A stretch of DNA of 64,000 nt. Origin: an uncultured Acetatifactor sp. (GTDB lineage Bacteria > Bacillota > Clostridia > Lachnospirales > Lachnospiraceae). Shown in pieces: positions 45,103 to 52,950 of the stretch. The stretch's first letter is position 1. Every line of letters starts with the position of its first letter. The notes under the pieces were generated by a model, which was not told the DNA's origin, ran no database searches, and saw only the letters and a program-made list of their open reading frames with translations. The stretch covers positions 1-64,000 of the forward strand of contig NZ_CAJUCP010000010.1 of NCBI RefSeq assembly GCF_910585425.1, in the 5' to 3' direction. The position numbers were made by a program, and so were the translations under genes.

Positions 45103-45831
45103 TCACCCCACATGAACCAGCACCTTCTGCTGCTGGAGGTAGCGGATGCAGTCCTCCCTGTCTTTTTCATCCCCTCGGAACAGAAAGATGCGCCCGCCCA
45201 TTGGGCTGCCCATCTCCTTGAGCCTGGTGACGCGCACATAGCCGAACTCTCTGGAAGCGATATAGCCGGTGACATAATCGGGATCGTCGGAAATGCACAG
45301 CTCCGCCAGGATGTTGGGGTGGCTGACCACCTTTGTGGCCAGAACCAGCGCTTCGTTGAAATGGTTCTTGCCCTCGCAGGCGGACTGCCTTGCGATGTCC
45401 GCGGTCTCCATATCCATGTAGGTAGCCCGGATGCCCCGCTCCCTGTCCGGCTCCAGCCGTTGCAGGCTGTCCGCGTCCAGGAGCATGGCGCCCCGCATGG
45501 AAAAGCTCTGCCCCCAGAGGGCAAGGATCTCTTCCCCGCGCTTCAGCCCCAGCCTGTCAAGATAACCCCGCACCACATCCAGCCCCTCTCCGGCATTTGA
45601 AGTCTCCACCGTAGTCACTTTCAGGGCAGGAAGGCGGAGAATCTCCTCTTCCGCCACAGCTTCGATCTTCAGGTTGATGAAATCCGGCTTCCCCTTGCTG
45701 TGGCGAAGGGCTCTGGCCAGGAGTCTGGCGCAGTACAGCTCCAGCTCTTCCTCCGGGACAAGCTTCTCCGCTCCGGAGATATGGCCTTCTTCTTTGTTTG
45801 ACGCCCTCATTTTGATGCTGTATCGATTCAT
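45103..45831 (-). CDS. bioW: 6-carboxyhexanoate-CoA ligase (pimeloyl-CoA synthetase)
   Basis: Activates pimelate to pimeloyl-CoA, so this strain can start biotin synthesis from free pimelate instead of the BioC-BioH route. 242 residues; the N-terminal YSIKMRASNKEEGHISGAEK motif is diagnostic, with KGKPDFINLKIEAV and ETSNAGEGLDVVRGYLDRLG following. Start at 45831 with GGGAG 5 nt upstream. Lies between the ECF component and bioF. Confidence 0.94.
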   Translation of the reverse strand: MNRYSIKMRASNKEEGHISGAEKLVPEEELELYCARLLARALRHSKGKPDFINLKIEAVAEEEILRLPALKVTTVETSNAGEGLDVVRGYLDRLGLKRGEEILALWGQSFSMRGAMLLDADSLQRLEPDRERGIRATYMDMETADIARQSACEGKNHFNEALVLATKVVSHPNILAELCISDDPDYVTGYIASREFGYVRVTRLKEMGSPMGGRIFLFRGDEKDREDCIRYLQQQKVLVHVG

Positions 45832-45857
45832 TTTGCTCCCTCTTTGTCTTCCTGGAT

Positions 45858-46352
45858 TCATGGCTGCGCCAACGCGCCGCCTTCCCGAACCGCCAGCCGC
45901 TTCATCACCGGGTACATCACAGACGCCCCCACCGCCGTGAACACCATTCCCGGCAGCGCCGCCGCCATCAGAGCCAGCGGATCCGTGCCCGATATGATCC
46001 CCAGCGCCAGCCTGCCCGCCATAGTGCCCAGAGGGCCGCTGACGGCCAGCGTAACGGGGTTTGCGCCGAACAGCGCCAGAATCCCTCCGGCAATCAGGCG
46101 GAATATCATGGCTATGGTGACGTTCACTATGGTATGGGTGCCCAGGAGCAGGTTGATCGCGCTGGCCAGAATGCCGATCCGGACATAGCGCTTAAAACCG
46201 AAGCAGGCCGCGATGCAGACGGCAAAGGGCGCGGAGAGCTGGAATTCGCATCCCGGAAGGATGCCGGGGAGCTTGAACATCCCCAGCACCGCCAATACCG
46301 CCGCCAGAAGCCCAGTGGTAGTCATCTCTATTGTCTTTCTTCTGTTTTTCAT
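45858..46352 (-). CDS. Small membrane protein, ECF transporter S-component-like
   Basis: 164 residues with five to six predicted membrane spans (TGLLAAVLAVLGMFKLPGIL, INLLLGTHTIVNVTIAMIF, AGGILALFGANPVTLAVSG). Length and topology fit an ECF-type S component, the substrate-binding subunit of vitamin importers. It does not show the BioY pattern I know, so I do not call it biotin-specific; given bioW directly downstream, uptake of pimelate or another biotin precursor is a reasonable guess. First gene of the operon, GGGAGG 7 nt before ATG. A 24-codon frame ends on its ATG (ATGA). Confidence 0.75.
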   Translation of the reverse strand: MKNRRKTIEMTTTGLLAAVLAVLGMFKLPGILPGCEFQLSAPFAVCIAACFGFKRYVRIGILASAINLLLGTHTIVNVTIAMIFRLIAGGILALFGANPVTLAVSGPLGTMAGRLALGIISGTDPLALMAAALPGMVFTAVGASVMYPVMKRLAVREGGALAQP

Positions 46353-46423
46353 GGATATACCTCCCTGGGCGCTTCGGGCAGCGTGAAAGTTTTCCCTTTA
46401 TGGCATGGCAGCGCCAACCTCAT
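46349..46423 (-). CDS. Possible 24-residue leader peptide overlapping the ECF gene start
   Basis: MRLALPCHKGKTFTLPEAPR is followed by EVYP and a TGA that overlaps the ECF ATG. The ribosome site (GTGGAG) is poorly spaced. May be a coupled leader peptide or chance. Confidence 0.25.
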   Translation of the reverse strand: MRLALPCHKGKTFTLPEAPREVYP

Positions 46424-46684
46424 ATGCCCATATCCGGCTCCACCCCGGTAAGATCAACGGTTCCGGAGCGGGGAGCCCCCAGGCTCCGCTTTACGCCGCC
46501 GCTCTTCGACGCGCCTGTCAATCCATATGCCTGGCAGCAGAATCCTGTGCCGGGGTGCATACTGCCCCAGCGGCACAGACACCCCCTTGCGAAAGATTGC
46601 AAGCGCGGCTCCTACATGGGTGGACGTTTTCCCTACTGCCACCCTCTGACGCCCCCTCTGGCCGAGACTCTGTCTCGGCGTGCT
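46353..46684 (-). promoter_or_regulatory. ~330-nt structured 5' leader of the biotin operon
   Basis: From the predicted start site near 46684 to the ECF gene lie several strong hairpins: GCCGAGAC/GTCTCGGC with a 3-nt loop (46660-46680 region), TGTGCC-GGGG/CCCC-GGCACA (about 46547-46580), GCGGAGC/GCTCCCCGC (about 46470-46500), and GGCGCT/AGCGCC just before the ribosome site. No known riboswitch class is recognised. No convincing coding frame is seen. Confidence 0.5.
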
Positions 46685-46690
46685 CCTCTG

Positions 46691-46741
46691 ATTATATCCA
46701 AGCCGCGCCGGATTGTCAACCATTTTTTGGAATGGTTGACA
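46691..46741 (-). promoter_or_regulatory. Biotin operon promoter with overlapping palindromic operator
   Basis: Minus-strand TTGACA (46719-46714) and TATAAT (46696-46691), 17-nt spacer, both consensus. A perfect palindrome, TGTCAACCAT (46714-46723) N8 ATGGTTGACA (46732-46741), covers the -35. It resembles BirA boxes (TTGTNAACC...GGTTNACA) but the spacing is shorter than the usual 14-16, so BirA binding is inferred. Confidence 0.75.
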
Positions 46742-46780
46742 GTTTGCAACATGTTTTCCGGTTCGTTGCATTTTTGTACT

Positions 46781-46822
46781 AAAAAAGCCCTCCTCTCTGA
46801 AAAATTTCTTTTTCAGGGACGA
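46781..46822 (-). terminator. T-box terminator hairpin
   Basis: Inner stem CTGAAAAA (46819-46812) with TTTTTCAG (46807-46800), GAAA loop, extended by CTCTC/GAGAG with a bulge and followed by a T run. It competes with the T-box antiterminator. Confidence 0.75.
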
Positions 46823-47060
46823 GAGCATTCGCTTCGTGTCTCCACCCTAAATTCACTTATATCTCACGATATAAGCCTTATCAACTACGGACGAGAAATG
46901 ATTCATCGATAGTCTGTCACTATAACGGGTGAACCCGTCGCAGCCTTGGCATAGCAGCTTCGGTACACAGCTCCGGGGCCATTTTCAGTAGTTCCTTTTG
47001 TGCCTGTTCTCACCTTACCAGACTCTCTGTAACATATCTAACTACTTACTCTTCTCTTCA
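46781..47060 (-). ncRNA. T-box leader riboswitch
   Basis: Reading the minus strand: AGAGTA then AGTAGTT pairing with AACTACT closes the specifier stem; AGAGAG and GGTGAGA match the AG-bulge and GNUG apical motifs; GACGGGTTCACCCGTTAT is the stem III pattern; AGGGTGGAGACACG (46847-46834) is the T-box proper; then CTGAAAAA/TTTTTCAG and a T6 run (46787-46792) form the terminator. T-box RNAs sense uncharged tRNA. The TGGA in the T-box pairs with a tRNA whose discriminator is U, favouring glycine (GGC is in the loop), but the codon directly after GAA is AAT, so the specifier is unresolved. Downstream lies only the biotin operon. Confidence 0.85.
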
Positions 47061-47066
47061 TAGCTT

Positions 47067-47095
47067 TTGATATATATTACGCTGTGATACAGCAA
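47067..47095 (-). promoter_or_regulatory. Predicted T-box promoter
   Basis: Minus-strand TTGCTG (47095-47090) and TATCAA (47072-47067) with a 17-nt spacer; start near 47060, just before the T-box stem I. Confidence 0.5.
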
Positions 47096-47180
47096 ATTAA
47101 TTTATGTGTCAACAATTATTTTTCAAATCTTTACCAAACTTTACCAAATCTTTTACACGTTGCATATTTTTGTTGTCGTC

Positions 47181-47209
47181 TTGACACAATTATGCCATAA
47201 TTGTGTTAA
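47181..47209 (+). promoter_or_regulatory. Toxin-antitoxin promoter with palindromic operator
   Basis: TTGACA at 47181-47186; a perfect palindrome ACACAATTAT GCC ATAATTGTGT (47184-47206) overlaps it. This is the usual arrangement for autorepression by an antitoxin or toxin-antitoxin complex. The -10 (TGTTAA, 47204-47209) is weak. Confidence 0.65.
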
Positions 47210-47227
47210 AGAAAGGAGTGAAGCATT

Positions 47228-47491
47228 ATGCCACTTATTATGCCTATTAAGGATTTACGCAATACAACCGAGATTTCTAATATCGCACACAAGGAACAGG
47301 AGCCTATTTTTATTACTAAGAACGGATATAGCGATTTGGTTGTAATGAGCAGTGAATTATATGATAAATTTGCAAGAATGAACCGCATTGACCAAGCCAT
47401 ATTTGAGTCCGAGCAGGAAATTGCTAACGGAGCAAAAGCGGTTGACGCAGAGATAGTTTTTGCAGAATTGGAGAAAAAACATTTTGGGTAA
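47228..47491 (+). CDS. Phd/YefM-type antitoxin
   Basis: 87 residues. N-terminal DNA-binding fold MPIKDLRNTTEISNIAHKEQ, then EPIFITKNGYSDLVVMSSEL, the YefM/Phd signature; the acidic C-terminal helix would cover the toxin. AAAGGAG precedes the ATG. Overlaps the toxin start by 8 nt. The pair is more AT-rich than its surroundings, consistent with acquisition. Confidence 0.92.
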   Translation: MPLIMPIKDLRNTTEISNIAHKEQEPIFITKNGYSDLVVMSSELYDKFARMNRIDQAIFESEQEIANGAKAVDAEIVFAELEKKHFG

Positions 47492-47786
47492 ATACAAGGT
47501 AAAAGTCAACCCCAGAGCGATCCATGAATTAGACCACATTTACGAATATATCGCAAATGAGAAATTAGCTCCTGAAAATGCCAAAGGACAGATTGACAGA
47601 ATTAAGAAGCCTATTCTAAGCCTGGACACATTTCCACAGTCCCATCAAGAGCGTAACGAGGGTAGATATGCCGGAAAAGGCTACCGTCAGTTACTGATTG
47701 ATAATTATATCGCTATTTTCCGCATTGATGAATTATGCAAAACAGTCTATGTAGCAACAATACAGTATCAAGGACGAAATCTATAA
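47484..47786 (+). CDS. RelE/ParE-type toxin
   Basis: 100 residues with TTG start at 47484 (GGAG 10 nt upstream, inside the antitoxin gene). KVKVNPRAIHELDHIYEYIA and ENAKGQIDRIKKPILSLDTF are typical of the ParE/RelE fold; the basic GRYAGKGYRQLLIDNYIAIF strand and TVYVATIQYQGRNL close the domain. Expected to be held inactive by the preceding antitoxin. mRNA cleavage versus gyrase inhibition cannot be decided here. Confidence 0.9.
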   Translation: MGKYKVKVNPRAIHELDHIYEYIANEKLAPENAKGQIDRIKKPILSLDTFPQSHQERNEGRYAGKGYRQLLIDNYIAIFRIDELCKTVYVATIQYQGRNL

Positions 47787-47829
47787 AACAAACGCCAAAT
47801 GACACTATAAATCATTTGGTGCTTGTTTT
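47785..47829 (+). terminator. Terminator of the toxin-antitoxin operon
   Basis: AAAACAAACGCCAAATGA (47785-47802) pairs with TCATTTGGTGCTTGTTTT (47812-47829) with one bulge; A-rich on one side and T-rich on the other, so it can act in both directions. Confidence 0.75.
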
Positions 47830-47908
47830 GACTTAAGAAGTATCTACCATAGTTCCAACGAATCCTCTGCATCCACCCACATCTGCATATTTCCTTCAAG
47901 ATACAATA

Positions 47909-47932
47909 AATCCATCGACGCGTCGATGGATT
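47909..47932. repeat. Perfect 24-bp palindrome
   Basis: AATCCATCGACG followed by its exact complement CGTCGATGGATT, in the 636-nt gap between toxin and acetyltransferase genes. No gene recognised around it. Could be a protein-binding or resolution site, or a remnant end of a mobile element. Confidence 0.6.
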
Positions 47933-48037
47933 GCGTATATCAAGCGGTTCGTCTATAGCCAAAGCATTTAAGGCACATTCAGAGCAGGGAGTAGTTTTCA
48001 ATTCTTCTGCTTTATTGCAGTCTATCCGTAAGAAATC

Positions 48038-48162
48038 AAATACCCCGCTGCAAGCAACGGGGTATCAAGCTTGCAACGCTGCAGAGCAGCGGGGTATTTG
48101 ACCCTCGCGGCATTCGCCAACTGGCCGTGCAAGCACGGCCGCTTGGCTCATTGCTCGCGGGA
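48038..48162. repeat. Structured intergenic element, two nested hairpins
   Basis: AAATACCCCGCTGC (48038-48051) pairs with GCAGCGGGGTATTT (48086-48099), with a second ACGGGGTAT inside; then CCTCGCGG (48103-48110) ... GGCCGTGC AA GCACGGCC (48123-48140) ... CTCGCGGG (48154-48161). Layout suggests a REP-like or RNA element that may recur in the genome. It does not encode a protein I recognise. Confidence 0.5.
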
Positions 48163-48252
48163 ATAACCTGCGTGGGTGTATACGTCAATGCTGTTATGGT
48201 GGATATATTTTTTTGAAATCATTTCAACAGTTCACAATTCCCGTATGTTTTG

Positions 48253-48261
48253 TGTTATAAT
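48253..48261 (+). promoter_or_regulatory. Extended -10 promoter for the acetyltransferase
   Basis: TGTTATAAT with no good -35. Leader of about 155 nt containing GTTTCCC / GGGAAAC inverted pairs (48278-48345). Confidence 0.4.
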
Positions 48262-48422
48262 ATTTTATGTGATTTCGTTTCCCTTATTTTTTCCCTTATC
48301 AGGTTTGTAATGTCCTATGGGAATATATAACACGAGGGAAACTTTAAGGGAAAGCTCACCTGCTATAAATTTAGTGTTTTCAAGGGTTAGCGGAGATTAT
48401 CGGGAATTGTGGAGGAACAGCT

Positions 48423-48932
48423 ATGGTTCATTTGAAAAAAATAAATCACGATAATTGGATGGAGTGCCTTGCACTTGACGTACATGATTGGCAAAAACAG
48501 TTTGTAAATCCCAACATCTTCAGCCTGGCAGAGGCATATGTCCATTCAGACGCAAATAGAGAGGATGCGGAAAAATATTACAGATGTATCCCATTTGCAA
48601 TATATTGTAATGACAAAATGGTAGGTTTTACCCTTATAACATATGAAAAAGAATGTGATTTTGATGATACTCCCGGATATGAGATTTACAGATTAATGAT
48701 TGCAAAGGATTATCAGGGAAAAGGCATCGGCAAAGAAACAATAAAAAGAATCATGGAATACATAAAGACATTTCCCTATGGAGAAGCCGAGTATATATAT
48801 GCGTCCTGGCATCCGGAAAATAAAGCATCGGAGCGGTTATGCCTGGGCAGTGGGTTTGAAATTGTCGGAAAAGATGCGGATGATGGGGCGATAAGAGCAA
48901 GACTCTCCGTACGGCGGATTCCGGAGAGGTAG
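48423..48932 (+). CDS. GNAT-family N-acetyltransferase
   Basis: 169 residues; acetyl-CoA-binding motif IAKDYQGKGIGKETIKRIME after EIYRLM, and the ASWHPENKASERLCLGSGFE motif of the diamine/RimJ-like branch. GGAGG is 6 nt before the ATG. The final residues (LSVRRIPER) appear to be read from the antisense of a bioA remnant that starts about 48905, so the native C-terminus was probably altered at the junction. Substrate unknown. Confidence 0.87.
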   Translation: MVHLKKINHDNWMECLALDVHDWQKQFVNPNIFSLAEAYVHSDANREDAEKYYRCIPFAIYCNDKMVGFTLITYEKECDFDDTPGYEIYRLMIAKDYQGKGIGKETIKRIMEYIKTFPYGEAEYIYASWHPENKASERLCLGSGFEIVGKDADDGAIRARLSVRRIPER

Positions 48933-49170
48933 ATTCCGGAAAGGTAATGCCCTTCTTCGAACAGCTCCATGGATTCCGCCGCCACCCTGCAGGCCAGGGC
49001 ATTACCTATGAACGCGAGACCGTGCATCAGAGCCTTCCGGGGGGCATCCCCGCAGACCCCCTCATACCCCCTGTGGTCAGCCGCGGCCACCGCCTGGCCT
49101 GTGCAGCCCCCGGCAAGGGCTTTGCCTGGCGCCAGTATTTCCAAAAGCAGACCCCTGCCGCATTCCACAT
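48905..49170 (-). pseudogene. Decayed bioA fragment
   Basis: Minus-strand reading gives LAPGKALAGGCTGQAVAAAD, EGVCGDAPRKALMHGLAFIG and NALACRVAAESMELFEEGHY, which align with bioA (VLGKALTGGYIGH, GFYADAPEKALMHGPTFMG, NALACSVALKSIELFEEGDY). Only about 90 of 400 residues remain, including the PLP lysine. The 3' end adjoins the acetyltransferase gene and the 5' end adjoins the MATE stop. Indicates that the biotin region was duplicated or rearranged. Confidence 0.85.
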
Positions 49171-50525
49171 CACAGGTTACAGTGCTTCCTCCATGTCCCC
49201 CGGAAATACCGCCCCACAAAGCAGCACACCCGGAAGACCCAGTCCGCCACCATGGCGATCCACACGCCCACGGCTCCCATGCCCATCCGGACGCCGAAGA
49301 CCAGGCTCAGCCCGATGCGGAAAGTAATCATGGAGAAAACCGCGATCGTCATGGTATATTTCACATCGTTACAGGCCCGGAGCATGTTGGGCAGCACGAA
49401 GGAGGCAGGCCAGAGCAGGATCGCCAGGCCGTCGTGGATCATCACAAGGATATAGGCGAGCTCCGTGGCCTCCGCCCCCAGGCCGTAAAGCCCCAGGATC
49501 GGATGCAGGAACAGCAGGATCAGGCTGTTTGTCACCGCCGTGGCGGCATATGTGACCAGCAGCAGCTTTTTCGTATAATACCGCACCTGCGCCAGATCCC
49601 CGGCTCCCACGCACTGCCCTATCACGGTGATCATGGCCAGGTTCATGCCCTGCCCGATGATGCAGCCCATGCTGTCCAGGCTGTTGGCCACGCCGTTGGC
49701 GGCAATCTGCGCCGTGCCGAAGCCCGCGATGATGCTCACCACGATCACCCGCCCCAGCTGGAAAATGCCGTTCTCGATGCCGCTGGGAATCCCGATATAG
49801 AGGATTTTCCGGATGACCCTCCACTGGAACCGGAACCGCTCCCTGTTGAGATGAATCGGGCGGTCAGGATTCCGCAGAAGGACATACAGGCACAGTCCCG
49901 CCACGGCCCTGGACACCAGCGACGGCACCGCCACCCCCGCCACGCCCATCTTCAGGCCGAACACGCAGAGGGCATTGCCGCCCACATTGATGATGTTCAT
50001 CAGCACGGACACCTGCAAGGTGATCCGGGAATTCCCCATGGAGCGGAACAGCGCCGCGCAGGCATTGTACACGGCGAGAAAGGGGAAGGACAGCGCGGAG
50101 ATGATCAGGTAGAGGACGGCATTGTCCATCACGTCCTGCTCTATCCTGCCGAAAAACAGGTTCAAGATCAATCTGTGCCCGGCTATGACCAGAAGGGAGA
50201 TCACCATGGTGATCAGGGCATTGACCCAGAGGAGCTGCTTCGCGGAGCGGCAGGCCTCCTCCCGCTTGGATGCTCCGATGAACTGGCTGGTGACCACCGC
50301 CCCGCCGGTGGCCAGAGCCGCCAGGATGCTGATGATGAGGTTATTGAACATGTCCACCAGGGAGACCCCGGACACCGCCGCCTCGCCCACGGAGGAGATC
50401 ATCATGGTGTCCGCCATGCCCACCGTAATGGCCAGGGTCTGCTCCAGAATCAGGGGGATGATCAGCTTTTTTAAATCTTTGTTGGAAAATATCATGGTGC
50501 CGGTATCTTTTTCTCCTGTTTTCAT
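49170..50525 (-). CDS. MATE-family efflux transporter
   Basis: 451 residues, twelve predicted spans. DLKKLIIPLILEQTLAITVG, VGEAAVSGVSLVDMFNNLI and ATGGAVVTSQFIGASKREEA are the N-half MATE motifs; the C-half repeats them (GIENGIFQLGRVIVVSIIAG). Exports cationic drugs or metabolites by Na+ or H+ antiport. GAGAGG precedes ATG 50525. The C-terminus ends exactly where the bioA remnant begins. Confidence 0.93.
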   Translation of the reverse strand: MKTGEKDTGTMIFSNKDLKKLIIPLILEQTLAITVGMADTMMISSVGEAAVSGVSLVDMFNNLIISILAALATGGAVVTSQFIGASKREEACRSAKQLLWVNALITMVISLLVIAGHRLILNLFFGRIEQDVMDNAVLYLIISALSFPFLAVYNACAALFRSMGNSRITLQVSVLMNIINVGGNALCVFGLKMGVAGVAVPSLVSRAVAGLCLYVLLRNPDRPIHLNRERFRFQWRVIRKILYIGIPSGIENGIFQLGRVIVVSIIAGFGTAQIAANGVANSLDSMGCIIGQGMNLAMITVIGQCVGAGDLAQVRYYTKKLLLVTYAATAVTNSLILLFLHPILGLYGLGAEATELAYILVMIHDGLAILLWPASFVLPNMLRACNDVKYTMTIAVFSMITFRIGLSLVFGVRMGMGAVGVWIAMVADWVFRVCCFVGRYFRGTWRKHCNL

Positions 50526-50556
50526 CTGTTCCTCTCCTATCCGCTTTGCGTCCCGC

Positions 50557-52140
50557 TCACCCCGCCCGCAGCCGGAAGGTCTTCGGCGCCAGCTTATACA
50601 CCAGTACGCAGGCGATGATGCCGTACAGCACGCAGAACACGATCGTCATGGCCCCGAACAGCAATGTGGGCATCCGTAGCTGCATCAGGAAATAGCAGAC
50701 CATGTAAGTGGCCAGGGAGACCAGCTTGTAGGTTCCGCCCTTCAGCTCCGTCCCCACCGTGTAGGGCTGGAGCAGGTAGTAGATGGTCAGGTAATGGACG
50801 GAGAAGAACAGGCTCATGCACACCGTGGAAATTACCAGCACCGCATAGTTCAGCGGCTGGTCCGTGCCCCCGGACACAAAGAGCACCAGCGCCAGGCCAA
50901 CGCCCAGAATCAGCGCCGGAACCGCATTGATCTTCATGATCTCCCACAGCCGTATCCGGAACAGCTTCAGCACGAAGCCAGGCCTCTTGTAGACGGAATA
51001 CGTCAGCAGGCTGTGGTCGCAGTTCATGAACAGGGCCTGGGTAAAGCTTGTCCCCCGGTTGATGGCGTATAAGATAAAGGCGAAATAGGGCAGCCAGGTC
51101 ATCACCAGCCTGTTTGCCAGGGGCCCTAACTCCGGCTTCAGGTACAGGGCAAGCAGCGCGCCGCAGACCAGCGCCGCGCAGACATAGGAAATCTTTTCCG
51201 CCGATTTCCACAGGATTTTCCTGTGCCGCAGGATGAAGAGCTCATTGAGGTATTCGAAGCCGCTTTTCCTGCTGGTGATGGACACGTCCGCGGATATCTT
51301 CTTCTCGTTTGCCGCCTTGATCGTCTGGACATTCCGCGCCGGGGCGTCCATCTGGAACATGGTGTCCGCCAGAAGCCCCCGGCACACCTCCCTGTAGTCC
51401 TGGAACCTGTAGATTCCCGGGATGCAGGCAGCCCCTATGAGGATAAAGAGCAGGGACAGCAGGGCGGGGACGCCCACAGGCAGCACCAGGCCGAAAGCAG
51501 GCAGCCCGTAGGCCAGCCCCAGCAGCAGGGCTACCCCCAGCCACTGAAATTTATCAAGCTTGTTTTCATTATACACATTCCCCCGGCGTCTATAATCCCG
51601 CAGCGCATACGCCACATAGGACACCTTGCATCCCGCGATGAAGAACGGCAGCAGCACGCAGAGCCACACCGGGACGCCGCTAAGGAGCCCGAACAGCAGG
51701 AAAAACGGCAGGAAGCCTATCACTGTCTTTAAAACCGAATATCCGTAGTTCACCAGCGTGTATTCCCTGGCATCCATCCGCATCAGGAGGATGGCATAGT
51801 ATTTGTCTTTCGAGGGGTTGAAAAGCGTGGTATTGGCAAAGCAGCCGATGACCGTCAGGAACAGAAGGATATGGAGGAACACGCCCTCTCTGGGGAGCCC
51901 GTCGTACAACAGGCAGGGCAGGAAGACCATGAGGAGCAGGTACAGGCCTTTCCCCAGGAATGTGGAGACCACTTCCCAGATCACCGACAGCACATTTGCA
52001 AGAATCTTCAGCCACCATACCCCGTACAGGGCCTCCAGCAGGAGCTTCTTCACCAGGGGAATCTGCTTCAGGGAGTACAGGATGCTGTTCACCCGGTATG
52101 TATTTTTCAGGGAAAAGGACAGAATCAATGTTTTTTTCAA
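50557..52140 (-). CDS. ABC transporter integral membrane protein
   Basis: 527 residues, TTG start at 52140 with AGGAGG 7 nt upstream (KKTLILSFSLKNTYRVNSIL). About ten to twelve hydrophobic segments in two clusters separated by a cytoplasmic loop around residues 270-330. Pairs with the ATPase just upstream (11-nt gap). An exporter of unknown substrate, regulated perhaps by the small XRE protein at 52951. The long frame to 52266 is not coding. Confidence 0.87.
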   Translation of the reverse strand: MKKTLILSFSLKNTYRVNSILYSLKQIPLVKKLLLEALYGVWWLKILANVLSVIWEVVSTFLGKGLYLLLMVFLPCLLYDGLPREGVFLHILLFLTVIGCFANTTLFNPSKDKYYAILLMRMDAREYTLVNYGYSVLKTVIGFLPFFLLFGLLSGVPVWLCVLLPFFIAGCKVSYVAYALRDYRRRGNVYNENKLDKFQWLGVALLLGLAYGLPAFGLVLPVGVPALLSLLFILIGAACIPGIYRFQDYREVCRGLLADTMFQMDAPARNVQTIKAANEKKISADVSITSRKSGFEYLNELFILRHRKILWKSAEKISYVCAALVCGALLALYLKPELGPLANRLVMTWLPYFAFILYAINRGTSFTQALFMNCDHSLLTYSVYKRPGFVLKLFRIRLWEIMKINAVPALILGVGLALVLFVSGGTDQPLNYAVLVISTVCMSLFFSVHYLTIYYLLQPYTVGTELKGGTYKLVSLATYMVCYFLMQLRMPTLLFGAMTIVFCVLYGIIACVLVYKLAPKTFRLRAG

Positions 52141-52151
52141 GCGAATACCTC

Positions 52152-52853
52152 CTATGGCTGCTCCCGCAGGGCCGCGATGATCTTCTCCCGGAATTCCTGG
52201 CCGTCCAGGTGGCTCTTCTCCACCACCTCCAGCTCCCCGTGGTTCAGCAGGATGATCTCGTCGCACAGATCCAGGGCCAGGTCCAGGAGATGGGTGGAGA
52301 AAATCGTGATGCGGTCCTGCTTGAGGGAGCGCAGGACTTCCTTCATCTCCTCCGCCACCACCACGTCCAGGGAGGTCAGCGGTTCGTCCAGCAGCAGGAT
52401 GTTGGGCCTGGCGATGATGTTCACCAGCATCTGCATCTTGTTCTTCATGCCGTGGGAATAGTCCTTCAGCAGCTTGTCCCTGTCCTCCGGGGCGATGCCC
52501 ATGAACGCAAAATACTCGTCCAGGGGCCTGGGCCGCCCGATGGTCTTCTCGTTGATGTCTATGAAAAATTTCAGGAATTCCCTTCCCGTGAGGAATTCCG
52601 GCACGGTGGGCGTGGAGAGCACATATCCGATATCCTCTGCCACAAGGTCCCGCCGCCCCGCGTCCGTCTCCAGGAAGAGCCCGCCGCAGTCCGCCTTGAC
52701 GTCCCGGTTGATACAGTTGAAAAGCGTGGTCTTTCCCGCGCCGTTGCGCCCCAGCAGCCCGTAGATCTTCCCCTCCTGGAAGGTGAAGTCGATGTCCCGC
52801 AGGACTTCCTTTTTCTCATAGTGCTTGGACAGATGTTCGATGATGAATTTCAT
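52152..52853 (-). CDS. ABC transporter ATP-binding protein
   Basis: 233 residues. Walker A GLLGRNGAGKTTLFNCI, signature-like DYSHGMKNKMQMLV, Walker B NILLLDEPLTSLD and H-loop IFSTHLLDLALDLCDE. AAGGAG 10 nt before ATG 52853. Operon XRE - ATPase - permease. The weak signature (SHGMKNK) is seen in related bacteriocin or lipid exporters. Confidence 0.93.
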   Translation of the reverse strand: MKFIIEHLSKHYEKKEVLRDIDFTFQEGKIYGLLGRNGAGKTTLFNCINRDVKADCGGLFLETDAGRRDLVAEDIGYVLSTPTVPEFLTGREFLKFFIDINEKTIGRPRPLDEYFAFMGIAPEDRDKLLKDYSHGMKNKMQMLVNIIARPNILLLDEPLTSLDVVVAEEMKEVLRSLKQDRITIFSTHLLDLALDLCDEIILLNHGELEVVEKSHLDGQEFREKIIAALREQP

Positions 52854-52950
52854 AGATAAGCTTCTCCTTTTTCCGCAGTCACATCCTGCGGCGATAGTAT
52901 TCCGGCAGGGCGAATTCCGCCATGGCTTTCGCGCCGAACGCCGCCATTCC

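Noticed and set aside
45858..46352. BioY biotin transporter
   Set aside because: Size fits an S component, but the BioY sequence pattern is not visible; kept as generic ECF-like.
46454..46828. 124-codon minus-strand frame through T-box terminator and biotin promoter
   Set aside because: It crosses a terminator, promoter and operator and has no ribosome site.
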